Below are positions 8,410 through 16,211 of a stretch of DNA of 64,000 nucleotides, piece after piece. Source of the DNA: Rhodospirillaceae bacterium (GTDB taxonomy: Bacteria > Pseudomonadota > Alphaproteobacteria > Rhodospirillales > Casp-alpha2); the NCBI GenBank assembly GCA_016845145.1, contig JAERTE010000139.1, positions 1 to 64,000 on the forward strand. The letters run 5' to 3'. The notes under the pieces were generated by a model that was given only the letters and a program-made list of their open reading frames with translations, did no database searches and was not told the origin of the DNA. A program made the translations under genes and the position numbers. How positions within the stretch are numbered: position 1 is the stretch's first letter; each line of letters opens with the position of its first letter.

Positions 8410-9069
8410 TCATTCGCCCTCCCGCCAAAGATCAGGGTCGCCCATCACGGTTAATCCCGGGTGATCGGTGGTGGCATCGTCCCAGAGGTCGTCGTCGTAG
8501 TATGGGTTGTCTTGCGGGAAGACCCAATCCTCGGGCGGTCGAATACAACCATCCAGCATCCCGCGAGGTCGCCCCAAAGCTTCGCGCATGGCGTCGTAGC
8601 CACACCACCTGGACCCGATGCACATGGAGATCTTGGTGATTAGCCGCCAGACGGCGACCAGAAACATCCGTTGTTCTTCATCATTCTCGCGCCAGAATGC
8701 GCCTTGGACTTGGCCTGGCGTCAAGTAGGGCGGGTCGAACGCCCATTTCCGCTTTTCCATTGGCCAGGACCAATAACCTCTGTAATAGCGGAGGTGTCGT
8801 CTTGGTAGATGAAGATAGTACTCGTTCGAAATTGGCGGCGGGCAGTTCAATATAAGTGGTTGCCAATCTTCGCCAGGCGCGAAAATCTCCATCCATCCAG
8901 GGCATTCGTGTATTCGGTCAAAAACAGGGATTTCGTTGGTTCGATATCTCGTATCTTCGATAAACCGAGTCGTGGGATAGCGTTCGCGCAAAATTCGCCC
9001 GAACGCTATCTCATCGCGCTCACTAAATATGACATATCGGCTTTTGATCGACTGCAGCTTACGCGGCAT
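8410..9069 (-). CDS. Immunity-like protein, paralogue 1 (219 residues)
   Basis: 219 residues starting MPRKLQSIKSRYVIFSERDE, rich in tryptophan, aromatic and acidic residues, with no signal peptide or transmembrane helix. It starts 31 bases downstream of the stop of the toxin-like gene on the same strand, so the two are probably cotranscribed. Three relatives follow it. In polymorphic toxin loci, arrays of related small genes directly after the toxin normally encode immunity proteins; that role is inferred from context. No ribosome site of usual strength precedes the ATG. Confidence 0.6.
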   Translation of the reverse strand: MPRKLQSIKSRYVIFSERDEIAFGRILRERYPTTRFIEDTRYRTNEIPVFDRIHECPGWMEIFAPGEDWQPLILNCPPPISNEYYLHLPRRHLRYYRGYWSWPMEKRKWAFDPPYLTPGQVQGAFWRENDEEQRMFLVAVWRLITKISMCIGSRWCGYDAMREALGRPRGMLDGCIRPPEDWVFPQDNPYYDDDLWDDATTDHPGLTVMGDPDLWREGE

Positions 9070-9100
9070 TTATTAATCGTAATGCCGCGTAATATTTTGG

Positions 9101-10548
9101 TCAACGCTGAACGCGAATAGGACCGGGCTTTGGTACGAGGATGATATGGTGAACGATCTTATCCTCGTTTCGTAAACCTCGCCGAATTCTTTCTGCATTC
9201 TCAAGTTCGCGTGCGGTAGGTTTGCCGTTTTTATCCACGTCAACAGTTTGAATATGCCATAACGTCTTCTTGTCCTTTGATTGAAATGTCAGGTCCGTAT
9301 AACCAGACTTCTTCCGACCATCTCCTGTTTTCCGACCGGGGCGCGGGAGGCCGTGGCCGGGACCTGGAACGTAGTACTCTGTGAGGTCCTCGGTCGTTCC
9401 AGCAATTCGACCGCCGGCGATATGCTTCAATTCCGGATTCTGATTGATGAATTCATCCCGGATGCGATCAATCTGGGCCTTCGTCGCCTCCGTCTCATTC
9501 CGGTCGATGATCATGCCGGTCGTCTTCATGTGCTCGGGCAATGTCGGATTGATAAAGATTGTCGGCTTGGTCGCTTCAGGGATGGGCCGGGACAGGTCCA
9601 TCTCGATGACCGGCGCCTTCGCGGGCGTTTCCGTTCGGTCCGGCACCTCGGGTTCCGGTGGCCGGTTCGGGGGAACGGGTGCGGGAGGCGGCGTCATATC
9701 CCGGCGCTCGTTCGGCTTGTTCTTCAATGTCTCTTCCGCAGCCTTCTGGCCCGCGACGCCTGCGCCTAAGCCAGGCAACAAGCGTTTCAAGTGTGGCGCG
9801 GCTTGGCGGAGAACCTGTCCCCACATCGCCACTTCCGTATTGCCAGCATCCGCCTTCGGGTTGCCGCCTTTGTTCGCCGACTTATTGGCATGCGTTGCCA
9901 CTTTCGGCCCGATCTCGGCGTTCAATGCGGTTTCCGTCTCGCCGCCTTTTCCCATCCAGCCGTCGCGTTTGACTCCGGTGCGGGCCTGGAAACGGTCGAT
10001 GGCGGCGAACAGATTGTCGTCGGCACGAAGTTCGTCGGCGCCCTTGCCAGGTGCAATTTCACCGGCCCAACCAAGAGCGCGGCGGGCGGCGACCAAGTCG
10101 CGTGGATCGTTGCGACGGCCTCGGCCAACGTCACCCAAGAGGCGGAATAGATCGTCCTCGGCCAGCGGAGGTTCATGCCAGGGCTTTGGTTGGGGCCGGT
10201 GCGGCTCACGGGTCGGCATATAGGTCGGTAAGTGGCGAGGTATCGGTTTGTGGCGATCCTTGGCCACCAAACTCCGCTGCCTCGGTTGCGGTCTCTGTTC
10301 CGCCAAAGCCTTGCCCAGTTCGTGAGCGGTGGGCCTTCCGGTTTCATGACGCCGTCCGCCTTTAGCCCTCGTGCTCTCTGGAAGCCCTTGAGCCCGTCGA
10401 TCATTCGCATGTCGGCGTAGGGATTGACGAACTCTTTCTCTTCGAAGTGGCCCAGTTTGTTGAGCGCTTTCTTGGTACGGTGGATATCGTCACCATCGAC
10501 ACTGTAATCCGCCCCGAATGTGCCTTTCAGTTTGAAAGGATTGATCAT
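9101..10548 (-). pseudogene. Polymorphic-toxin-like protein with two peptidoglycan-binding modules, single frameshift
   Basis: The start is fixed by AGGAGA (10555-10560) seven bases before the ATG at 10548. The first about 75 codons (INPFKLKGTF ... GFQRARGLKADGVMKPEGP) form a peptidoglycan-binding-1-like module. The frame breaks at about 10330-10335, where one C appears to be missing; restoring it continues as TAHELGKALAEQRPQPRQRS into a 401-codon frame. That part has a second module (ALGWAGEIAPGKGADELR ... RFQARTGVKRDGWM), a small hydrophobic stretch, a proline-rich linker and a C-terminal domain of about 150 residues (from TIFINPTLPEHMKTTGMIID) with a nuclease-like look near GYTDLTFQSKDKKTLWHIQT. 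The toxin call rests on architecture and the paralogue array behind it. The frameshift may be real decay or a base error. Confidence 0.5.
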
Positions 10549-11126
10549 ATATTTTCTCCTGTATCTAAATCCCAAAATCGCGATATAGTAGTGTTTCCGC
10601 TCACAAATCTTCCGTCACAAATTGAGGCGTGCATTCGTGGGAGATCATCAAATTGGTGGTGACGGTCGGACCCGTATGGGTAATTCCAGGTGATTGGCCG
10701 GTTATCGGACTTGGCTGGGCGTACTCTGCCGTCTCCAGTCTGGAGACATAGTTAAAAACAGGAAAATATTCAAGGTATTTTATAGATATGTTGAATAAAA
10801 ATCTATTTCTGTGACATTTTTACAATAACATCCGTGGCCGTTGACAGGAAAGTGCTGATCTTGATGGATGCTTTCACCGCTCCAGGGTTTAGTGAATGCC
10901 GACATAAATGTATCCCTCCACCACCTGCTAACACCTCAACTACCCAAGGGGTGCATAATTTCGCGCGTATTATCAATGAGTTAATTGACTTGCATTGGTT
11001 ACGCAAGATATTCCCATGGTGTGGATTGGTATGATTTAATTTTCTAGCGGGACACTTCCAACGCTTTTCCGGCATTCAGAAGCTTCACCCAAATACGCTA
11101 CCCTCCCGGCTAGCGGGGGTTTGAAA
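10549..11126. other. Gene-free right end of the left element
   Basis: No convincing gene is seen; short open frames on both strands lack ribosome sites and protein-like composition. Two features stand out. One is a perfect inverted repeat GTCTCCAGTCTGGAGAC (10731-10747), possibly an operator. The other is a 17-base sequence tagcgggacacttccaa (11045-11061) also present at 6564-6580, just inside the other end of this element. The stretch about 10750-10850 is clearly AT-rich. Confidence 0.5.
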
Positions 11127-11174
11127 TGGCGCACCCGACAGGATTCGAACCTGTGACCTCTGCCTTCGGAGGGC
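11127..11174. repeat. Attachment-site copy B: 3' half of tRNA-Arg, junction of two tandem elements
   Basis: 48 bases identical to 21389-21436, that is, the tRNA-Arg 3' half from the anticodon stem-loop through CCA. The sequence to its right (ggttgtttt) does not continue as tRNA, so this is an attachment-site duplicate. It lies 142 bases before the integrase start and marks the left end of the integrase-bearing element and the right end of the older element. Confidence 0.9.
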
Positions 11175-11269
11175 GGTTGTTTTCATCTCAAGAGATTTCG
11201 CTGCATCGTATTTACCGCAGAAAATAAAGGAATTCGCGTCATCTGGTTGCCTTGTGTTTCCGCTGGCTT

Positions 11270-11305
11270 GATTGCCAATGATTGCTGTATGATTGCTAGC
11301 AATCA
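11270..11305. promoter_or_regulatory. Left-arm integrase-binding-like repeats and palindrome before the integrase
   Basis: GATTGC occurs in direct repeat at 11270, 11280 and 11291, spaced 10-11 bases, one helical turn. The last copy is part of a perfect 16-base palindrome TGATTGCTAGCAATCA (11290-11305) ending just before the integrase ribosome site. Two further GATTGC copies at the same spacing lie inside the other end of the element (21324-21340). Such phased repeats are typical of arm-type sites of tyrosine recombinases; the palindrome could also let the integrase repress itself. Confidence 0.5.
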
Positions 11306-11316
11306 GAATGGAGGTC

Positions 11317-12567
11317 ATGCCCGTGAAAGCGAAAATCACAAAGCGCACGGTTGATGCGGTTAAGGCCGGGGAACGAGACAGCTTCGTATGGGACAGTGAA
11401 ATCAAGGGATTCGGCCTCAAGGTCACGCCCAAGGGGAGGAAGGTCTACGTCCTTCAATACCGCCTGCATGGAGCGTTGCGGCGCTATACCATTGGCACTC
11501 ACGGGAGCCCCTGGACGGCGGACGAGGCGCGGGACGAAGCGCTCAGACTCTTGGGCCAAGTGAAGGGCGGCAAAGACCCATCAAGCGCCAAGCAGGCGGA
11601 GAAGGATGCCATCACGGTTTCCAGGCTCTGTGACCTTTATCTCAACGAAGGGTGTGGGGCCAAGAAGGCGTCGACCGTTGCTACCGACAAGGGCCGCATT
11701 GAGCGGCACATCAAGCCACTTCTGGGCCGCAAGCGCGTTAAGGATGTGACGGCCAATGACATCAAGAAGTTCATGCATGATGTTGCCAGCGGCAAGACGG
11801 CTGCGGACGTAAAGACTAAGCCGCGAGGCCGTGCCCGCGTGTCTGGTGGGAAGGGCGCAGCGACACGCACGGTCGGCCTCCTGGGCGGTGTTTTCTCATT
11901 CGCGGTCGACGGCGGCTATCGGACCGACAATCCTGTGCGTGGTGTGAAGCGGTATGCGGATCGGCGGAACGAGCGTTTCTTGTCTCCGAAGGAACTGGCG
12001 ATGTTGGGCGAGGCTTTGGCGGCAGCCGAAGCGGAAGGAAAAAACAAGACGGCTATCAATGCTATTCGCCTGCTGATCCTGACGGGATGCCGGAAATCGG
12101 AAGTCCTGACCCTCAAGTGGGACCATGTGAACTTCGATACGGGTTATCTGGAGTTGCCGGAATCAAAGACCGGGCAAAAGCGTGTGCCGTTGGGCGCCCC
12201 CGCTTTGGAGTTGTTGGCGTCGTTAACCCGAATTGATGGCAATCCCTACGTGCTACCCGGTGAGAAAGAGAAGCATCACCTCGTTGGCCTCCCGCGTGTA
12301 TGGTGCGCTGTTCGGGACAAGGCGGGTTTGGATGATGTGCGCCTGCATGACCTGCGTCATAGCTTCGCCAGCGTCGGCGCTGGTGCGGGAATGGGGCTTG
12401 CAGTTGTCGGCAAGCTGCTCGGCCATCGAGACCCGAAGACCACCGCTCGTTATGCGCACATTGCGGACGACCCGGCGAAAGCAGCGGCGGATCGGATAAG
12501 CAATTCCATTGCTGCGGTGATAAAGCCTGTTCAGGAGCCGCAAGTGACGGCAGACAAGGCGCGATGA
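11317..12567 (+). CDS. Tyrosine-recombinase integrase, P4-like with N-terminal arm-binding domain
   Basis: About 416 residues. GGAGG at 11310-11314 lies two bases before the ATG at 11317 and eight before a GTG at 11323; the GTG fits the spacing better, giving two residues fewer. The N-terminus (AKITKRTVDAVKAGERDSFV) is the arm-binding domain of the DUF4102 class, then a SAM-like core-binding domain, then the catalytic domain with the first Arg in LTGCRKSEVLTLKW, LHDLRHSFASVG (His-x-x-Arg) and LLGHRDPKTTARYAHI (His and the Tyr nucleophile). All catalytic residues are present, so it should be active on the tRNA-Arg site. It sits at the end of the element far from the intact tRNA. Confidence 0.95.
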   Translation: MPVKAKITKRTVDAVKAGERDSFVWDSEIKGFGLKVTPKGRKVYVLQYRLHGALRRYTIGTHGSPWTADEARDEALRLLGQVKGGKDPSSAKQAEKDAITVSRLCDLYLNEGCGAKKASTVATDKGRIERHIKPLLGRKRVKDVTANDIKKFMHDVASGKTAADVKTKPRGRARVSGGKGAATRTVGLLGGVFSFAVDGGYRTDNPVRGVKRYADRRNERFLSPKELAMLGEALAAAEAEGKNKTAINAIRLLILTGCRKSEVLTLKWDHVNFDTGYLELPESKTGQKRVPLGAPALELLASLTRIDGNPYVLPGEKEKHHLVGLPRVWCAVRDKAGLDDVRLHDLRHSFASVGAGAGMGLAVVGKLLGHRDPKTTARYAHIADDPAKAAADRISNSIAAVIKPVQEPQVTADKAR

Positions 12568-12615
12568 TGTCGCCCTTGAAAGATGGGTGTATCGGAGACC
12601 AGGCGGGGCAGAAGA

Positions 12616-13311
12616 ATGGAACTCAACGAACGGCACGCTCGGCGTGAAAGATTGTTCGCAGACGCTCGAAAGTACGTGTCACTGTATTTTGCTGATATCG
12701 GAGGAGCAAACGCGGATTCCACCGTGGTTTCCTATGCCGTCCCAGGTGAACAAGACGGCTCTCCGGCATTCCTTCCAGCGAACCCTGCGGCAATTGCCAT
12801 CTTTGATTCGCTTGCTGAAGGTGAGAAAGTGTGGATCGAGTTACATTCTGAAGAGACCGTGTTGAACGATCTAGATGGAGCTTTCAACTTTGAGCTCGAG
12901 GCGTTTGATTCCCTTGCTGGTTTTTTGACAAATTCCCTCATTCACCTCAAAGACCTGAAACGCCGTGAGGTTCGCGCTCCTGTGCGTCACTTAGGTGCCA
13001 TCCCTCATTCATTGATATCTGATTTGGCATTCGATGCCGTCGAGACTTATCAGGCAGCGAACGAACCTTTGAGCGGACCGATTGTGGATTTTCTAGCCGA
13101 GTTGCTCGGGCAGTTGGGTTCGAATGACCGACATGCAAAGCATTACCGAGCCAGAAAGGAGGCTGTTTTTCTTTATGCTCAGCGGGAGCCAAGCCTGCGA
13201 GAGGCGGCTCAACTTGTTGGAGTTCACCACACGACAATTAGCCGCTGGCTAAAAGAGGAAGAATTTTTGTCCGACGTGGAAGAAGTTCGGCAGTCCCTCA
13301 AAAGAACATAG
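12616..13311 (+). CDS. Hypothetical protein with C-terminal helix-turn-helix
   Basis: 231 residues from the ATG at 12616. The N-terminal 150 residues match nothing recognised and contain no membrane segment. The C-terminus (EPSLREAAQLVGVHHTTISR, then WLKEEEF) is a clear homeodomain-like helix-turn-helix, as in transposase N-termini and small regulators. It follows the integrase by 48 bases on the same strand. A role in controlling the element is plausible but unproven. Confidence 0.65.
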   Translation: MELNERHARRERLFADARKYVSLYFADIGGANADSTVVSYAVPGEQDGSPAFLPANPAAIAIFDSLAEGEKVWIELHSEETVLNDLDGAFNFELEAFDSLAGFLTNSLIHLKDLKRREVRAPVRHLGAIPHSLISDLAFDAVETYQAANEPLSGPIVDFLAELLGQLGSNDRHAKHYRARKEAVFLYAQREPSLREAAQLVGVHHTTISRWLKEEEFLSDVEEVRQSLKRT

Positions 13312-13473
13312 AGATAGCGTTGGATGCCCAGTGGCACCTTATCCCTTTGAATTCCTTTCTCGTTCGCCATGAAGCCACCGTGTTGCATCGGGAAGTCCGT
13401 GCGCAACACCCCCGAGCTTTCGTAGCCTTTCACCATACCCCCGCCCGATGCGGGACACTGTATGGAGAAAGAC

Positions 13474-13698
13474 ATGGATACCATCCCTTCCGCTCAAACC
13501 CGCTGTCTTCGGACGGCGGATGCGGCCAACTACATCGGCCTCTCGAAAAGCACCCTTGAAAAACTACGCGTGACAGGCGGCGGCCCTACTTACGCCGCTC
13601 TTGGACGCGTGGTTGTCTATCGCATCGAAGACCTCGACGCATGGGTGTCGGAGCACAGGCGGAGTTCTACATCCGACAACGCTCCCGAGGCAGCCTAA
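13474..13698 (+). CDS. AlpA/excisionase-type helix-turn-helix protein
   Basis: 74 residues from the ATG at 13474, which has GGAG six bases upstream; an in-frame ATG at 13462 has none. The sequence LRTADAANYIGLSKSTLEKL followed by GGGPTYAALGRVVVYRIEDL and DAWV is the MerR-like fold of AlpA and excisionase proteins. These bind attachment-site DNA to direct excision or regulate the integrase. Its place two genes after the integrase fits a recombination directionality factor. Confidence 0.85.
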   Translation: MDTIPSAQTRCLRTADAANYIGLSKSTLEKLRVTGGGPTYAALGRVVVYRIEDLDAWVSEHRRSSTSDNAPEAA

Positions 13699-13717
13699 CC
13701 ATGTGGCCCAATGGAAA

Positions 13718-13748
13718 ACCCCGGCGCGGCGGCAACCGCGACCGGGGT
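13718..13748 (+). terminator. Strong hairpin between the AlpA-like gene and the next small gene
   Basis: accccgg-cgcgg (13718-13729) pairs with ccgcg-a-ccggggt (13736-13748), twelve pairs with one bulged A and a six-base loop. It is followed by tgttgtgttc rather than a T-run, so it may be an attenuator or mRNA-stabilising hairpin rather than a full terminator. Confidence 0.4.
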
Positions 13749-13789
13749 GTTGTGTTCTACCCGATCTGTGAAAAACAGGAGCTCACTGA

Positions 13790-13963
13790 ATGACCTTACA
13801 CCAGCTTTCCTTCGATTTCACGTTTCCTGTCGCGACGGACCGCCAGAAACGTGAGCGGCCATGGCGAATTAGGAAACTTGCTCGGCGCTATCGCCTTCCA
13901 GAATGGCAGGCACGAGTCTATGCAGCTGAAATGCACCTGCCGTCAGAGGAGGGCCTGATATGA
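13790..13963 (+). CDS. Small basic hypothetical protein (57 residues)
   Basis: ATG at 13790 with AGGAG (13777-13781) eight bases upstream; stop TGA at 13961-13963 overlaps the next ATG (ATGA), showing translational coupling. The product (MTLHQLSFDFTFPVATDRQK, then an arginine-rich helix ending AAEMHLPSEEGLI) is basic in the middle. The coupling and ribosome site make it a real gene. Function is unknown; small proteins of this kind sit beside the AlpA gene in many alphaproteobacterial integrative elements. Confidence 0.7.
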   Translation: MTLHQLSFDFTFPVATDRQKRERPWRIRKLARRYRLPEWQARVYAAEMHLPSEEGLI

Positions 13964-14253
13964 GAGTGACTTTCCTTGTATCGGGTCAAGAGGGGCAAGA
14001 GCGGACGCTCCTGCTGCATGGACGTAACGCGTGGGCGCTTGCCAAGCTAGTCGATGCGGGGGCATGGGGGTGTACCCCCATAACGCACCCTGGGCCGCGC
14101 TGGAGTGCGTATGTGCACCGCCTGCGGCATGACTATGGTCTACGGATCGAGACCATTCATGAGGAACATACAGGGGCCTTTCCAGGGTACCATGCGCGCT
14201 ACGTTCTTCGGTCGGTGGTCAGTATCGTGTCGACCGACGAGAAAGCCGCATGA
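13960..14253 (+). CDS. Winged-helix-domain-like phage/element protein
   Basis: 97 residues, coupled to the preceding small gene by ATGA. The sequence LLHGRNAWALAKLVDAGAWG and WSAYVHRLRHDYGLRIETIH is the short winged-helix pattern common in alphaproteobacterial prophages and islands, followed by a beta-hairpin (YHARYVLRSVVSIVS). It is probably a DNA-binding protein of the element; the target is unknown. Confidence 0.65.
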   Translation: MRVTFLVSGQEGQERTLLLHGRNAWALAKLVDAGAWGCTPITHPGPRWSAYVHRLRHDYGLRIETIHEEHTGAFPGYHARYVLRSVVSIVSTDEKAA

Positions 14254-14331
14254 AGGCATTGATGGACAGGAAGGCGGGGAGGCTCCGGATTGGAGCCTCC
14301 CCGTCCCGTATTTGGCTTCAGAGGTCGGGGG

Positions 14332-14730
14332 ATGTGCGTCGTGGGTAAGGTCGATAAAAAGGGGCGCTCGAAGCGTGAGCCGTTCATTTTGCTTCACCGT
14401 GGCGTGACGAACAGCGAGGCATGGGAGAGTCTGAGCTGTGCGGCCAAAGCCTTATTGATTGAAGTCTGGAAGCGCCACAACGGCGTAAACAACGGACAGA
14501 TCGCCCTAAGCCACCGCCAGGCAAGGGCGGCATTGCGCATTGGCAACGGGAACGTGCAGAAGGCCTTTCAGGAGCTCCAAGAGAAGGGTTTTTTGATTGC
14601 GAGGTTAAAGGGGCATTTCGACTGGAAGGTGGGCGCCGGAGAAGGACGGGCCACTGAATGGGAATTGACCACCGAAGCTTGTGATGGAAAGCCAGCTAAG
14701 CGCGGCTATCGTTTCTGGCCGGAAAAGTAA
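14332..14730 (+). CDS. Helix-turn-helix protein resembling element replication proteins
   Basis: About 132 residues from the ATG at 14332 (a longer frame opens at 14290 but lacks a ribosome site). The core LLHRGVTNSEAWESLSCAAK, ALRIGNGNVQKAFQELQEKG, FLIARLKGHFDWK is a winged helix of a family found beside AlpA genes in alphaproteobacterial islands, often ending in a proline/glycine repeat tail. Here a TAA at 14728-14730 ends the frame, and the DNA just after it holds three near-identical 19-base repeats. Either these are iterons for a replication role, or the stop is premature and the repeats are what remains of the tail. Confidence 0.6.
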   Translation: MCVVGKVDKKGRSKREPFILLHRGVTNSEAWESLSCAAKALLIEVWKRHNGVNNGQIALSHRQARAALRIGNGNVQKAFQELQEKGFLIARLKGHFDWKVGAGEGRATEWELTTEACDGKPAKRGYRFWPEK

Positions 14731-14735
14731 AACCC

Positions 14736-14830
14736 GGTTCCGACATTGGGAGCCGCTGGTTCCAACACTGGGAACCGCTCGGCATCTAGAATAGGGAAGT
14801 ATAGAGAAAACGGCTCCAACATCGGGAGCC
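14736..14830. repeat. Three iteron-like 19-base interrupted palindromes
   Basis: Three copies of GGYTCCRACAYYGGGARCC lie at 14736-14754, 14758-14776 and 14812-14830. The arms GGYTCC and GGRACC/GGAGCC are inverted, so each copy is itself a likely dyad. Spacing is 22 bases then 54. They directly follow the helix-turn-helix gene. They could be operators or replication iterons of the element, or the remains of coding repeats. Confidence 0.6.
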
Positions 14831-14842
14831 GATTTACGAGAA

Positions 14843-15055
14843 ATGTCTTGCCTGACGGCTCCTGATGCGGGAACACTTTTAATATACCATATCCGCCAGC
14901 GAAACCTTAGCCCCGGCGCACGGTCTCGAGGAACGCCGACTTGGTCGACGGTGGATGACGGCGAATATGTCGCCTCGATTGGCTATGAGGCTGAGATGAC
15001 TGATCCAGAAAATGCCTGGGTGCGGCTGCACTATAACGGGTCTTCGCGCGAGTGA
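14843..15055 (+). pseudogene. Fragment related to the GGLGSGNW-type element protein
   Basis: Seventy codons of which the middle (RSRGTPTWSTVDDGEYVASI, GYEAEMTDPENAWVRLHY) aligns well with the larger copy at 19570-20186 (WSRGTFKWSVAGNGEQVASV, GYEADLTDPESAWMR). The characteristic N-terminus and the zinc-ribbon-like C-terminal half are missing, so this is a fragment. The 290 bases after it up to the next gene are AT-rich and hold nothing recognised apart from an A/T-rich hairpin (aaaaaaag ... cttttttt, about 15298-15335). Confidence 0.5.
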
Positions 15056-15349
15056 GTTGCTTGGAGATAGGGTCATGGGGGTATTTACGCAGATGAATGA
15101 AAGATTTTCAGATCGTCTGGGGGTCCATAACAGCAACAAGAACTTTACGGCGAATATAAAGAGGAATAGCATATTACTTGCTAACGGTTTTTTGGGGCGG
15201 AAATAATTAATAATTAGAGTAACTTATTCTTTTAAAATATGCTATTCGCGCGAACACGCATAACCAATTTGGCAGTTTAAACGCTGTCATAGAGTTAAAA
15301 AAAGTCTCTCAGCTCAGTGTTGGGCGGCTTTTTTTGGGGGGTATGACTG

Positions 15350-15838
15350 ATGGCCGTTGGAGATATTGAGGCAGCTACGAGCCATAAAGAGATAGTGGAA
15401 TTCTCTGAGATAGTTGCTGTGGATTTAATTGACGATGTGGTTGCTTTTGAGAAATTGCAAGAGCAGCGTTATATGAAATTTTGGAAGAATTTTTGCCTGA
15501 CACAACTTGATGATGATGAAAAAAACTTTGAGATAATACTGTGGGGCACGGAATTGGTGAGGAAATTTAACAAGGAATTGACGGGGAAAAGAGGGACGGC
15601 AGAGAGTTTTGGTGATGAATTTAGTATATTGGCGAAAAATAGTTTAGTGGCATTACGCGACAAGCAGGTGGCATATTTGAGCGGAGAGTATAGCTGGAAA
15701 AATAGTGGCGATGTTAATGGACAAATTAGTGGGTTATATGGACGGCATGACGAAGAAGAATTGATTTGGTGGCAAGTTTGCGTGCCCGTTCTTAGAAGCG
15801 GGAAGTTGTGCTGCTTATCGTTAGTATATTTTGAATGA
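15350..15838 (+). CDS. AT-rich hypothetical protein (162 residues)
   Basis: ATG at 15350 with a run of six G about nine bases upstream. The product is acidic, with aromatic-rich patches (RYMKFWKNFCLTQL, YLSGEYSWKNSG, ELIWWQVCVPVLRSG) and no signal peptide or membrane segment. Base composition and codon use (many A/T-ending codons) differ sharply from all neighbours, pointing to a separate, recent origin. No family recognised. The flanking bases up to about 16000 are equally AT-rich. Confidence 0.6.
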   Translation: MAVGDIEAATSHKEIVEFSEIVAVDLIDDVVAFEKLQEQRYMKFWKNFCLTQLDDDEKNFEIILWGTELVRKFNKELTGKRGTAESFGDEFSILAKNSLVALRDKQVAYLSGEYSWKNSGDVNGQISGLYGRHDEEELIWWQVCVPVLRSGKLCCLSLVYFE

Positions 15839-16211
15839 AATTATTGAGTTATTTTTGACCGCAAAAACAACGCATAGCACACACAAAAATGATCAGTGCG
15901 ACATATGTGAGAACGATATATGCCGCAACATCAGCATTTGAATGAGCGAGTATTATATTGGATGAGGGATTTATCAGTTTTTTGCTCTAGGAAACTACTT
16001 CATCAATCAGCAAGGCTCTCGGACTTGAAGGTCGAGACGGAGACCGTCCAGAGACGAGCGCCGCGCTTGAGCTTCTTCCCACGATCTGTCGCATCAACAA
16101 GCGTCGTTGACACAGCAAGCCTATGCTTTAAAGGATCAATAGCGCATAGGCATTTCTTGCTCTCAGCGAGCAACCTACCTCGGACTTTTCGCGAGCTCAG
16201 TAGGAGTATCA
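15839..16211. other. Gene-free stretch before the membrane-protein cluster
   Basis: The composition changes from AT-rich to ordinary near 15990. Open frames here on both strands lack ribosome sites and protein-like composition. The end contains the TAGGAG ribosome site (16201-16206) of the next gene, so a promoter for the following cluster is expected here, but no clear -35/-10 pair could be assigned. Confidence 0.4.

Noticed and set aside
10731-10747. GTCTCCAGTCTGGAGAC as a terminator
   Set aside because: The stem is perfect but no gene ends next to it on either strand and no U run follows; kept only as a possible operator.
10803-11075. Short overlapping frames in the gene-free end of the left element
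   Set aside because: No ribosome site, AT-driven composition, and they overlap on opposite strands with nothing to favour either.
14736-14830. CRISPR array
   Set aside because: Only three degenerate copies, unequal spacers of 3 and 35 bases, no cas genes nearby; each unit is a dyad, more like operators or iterons.
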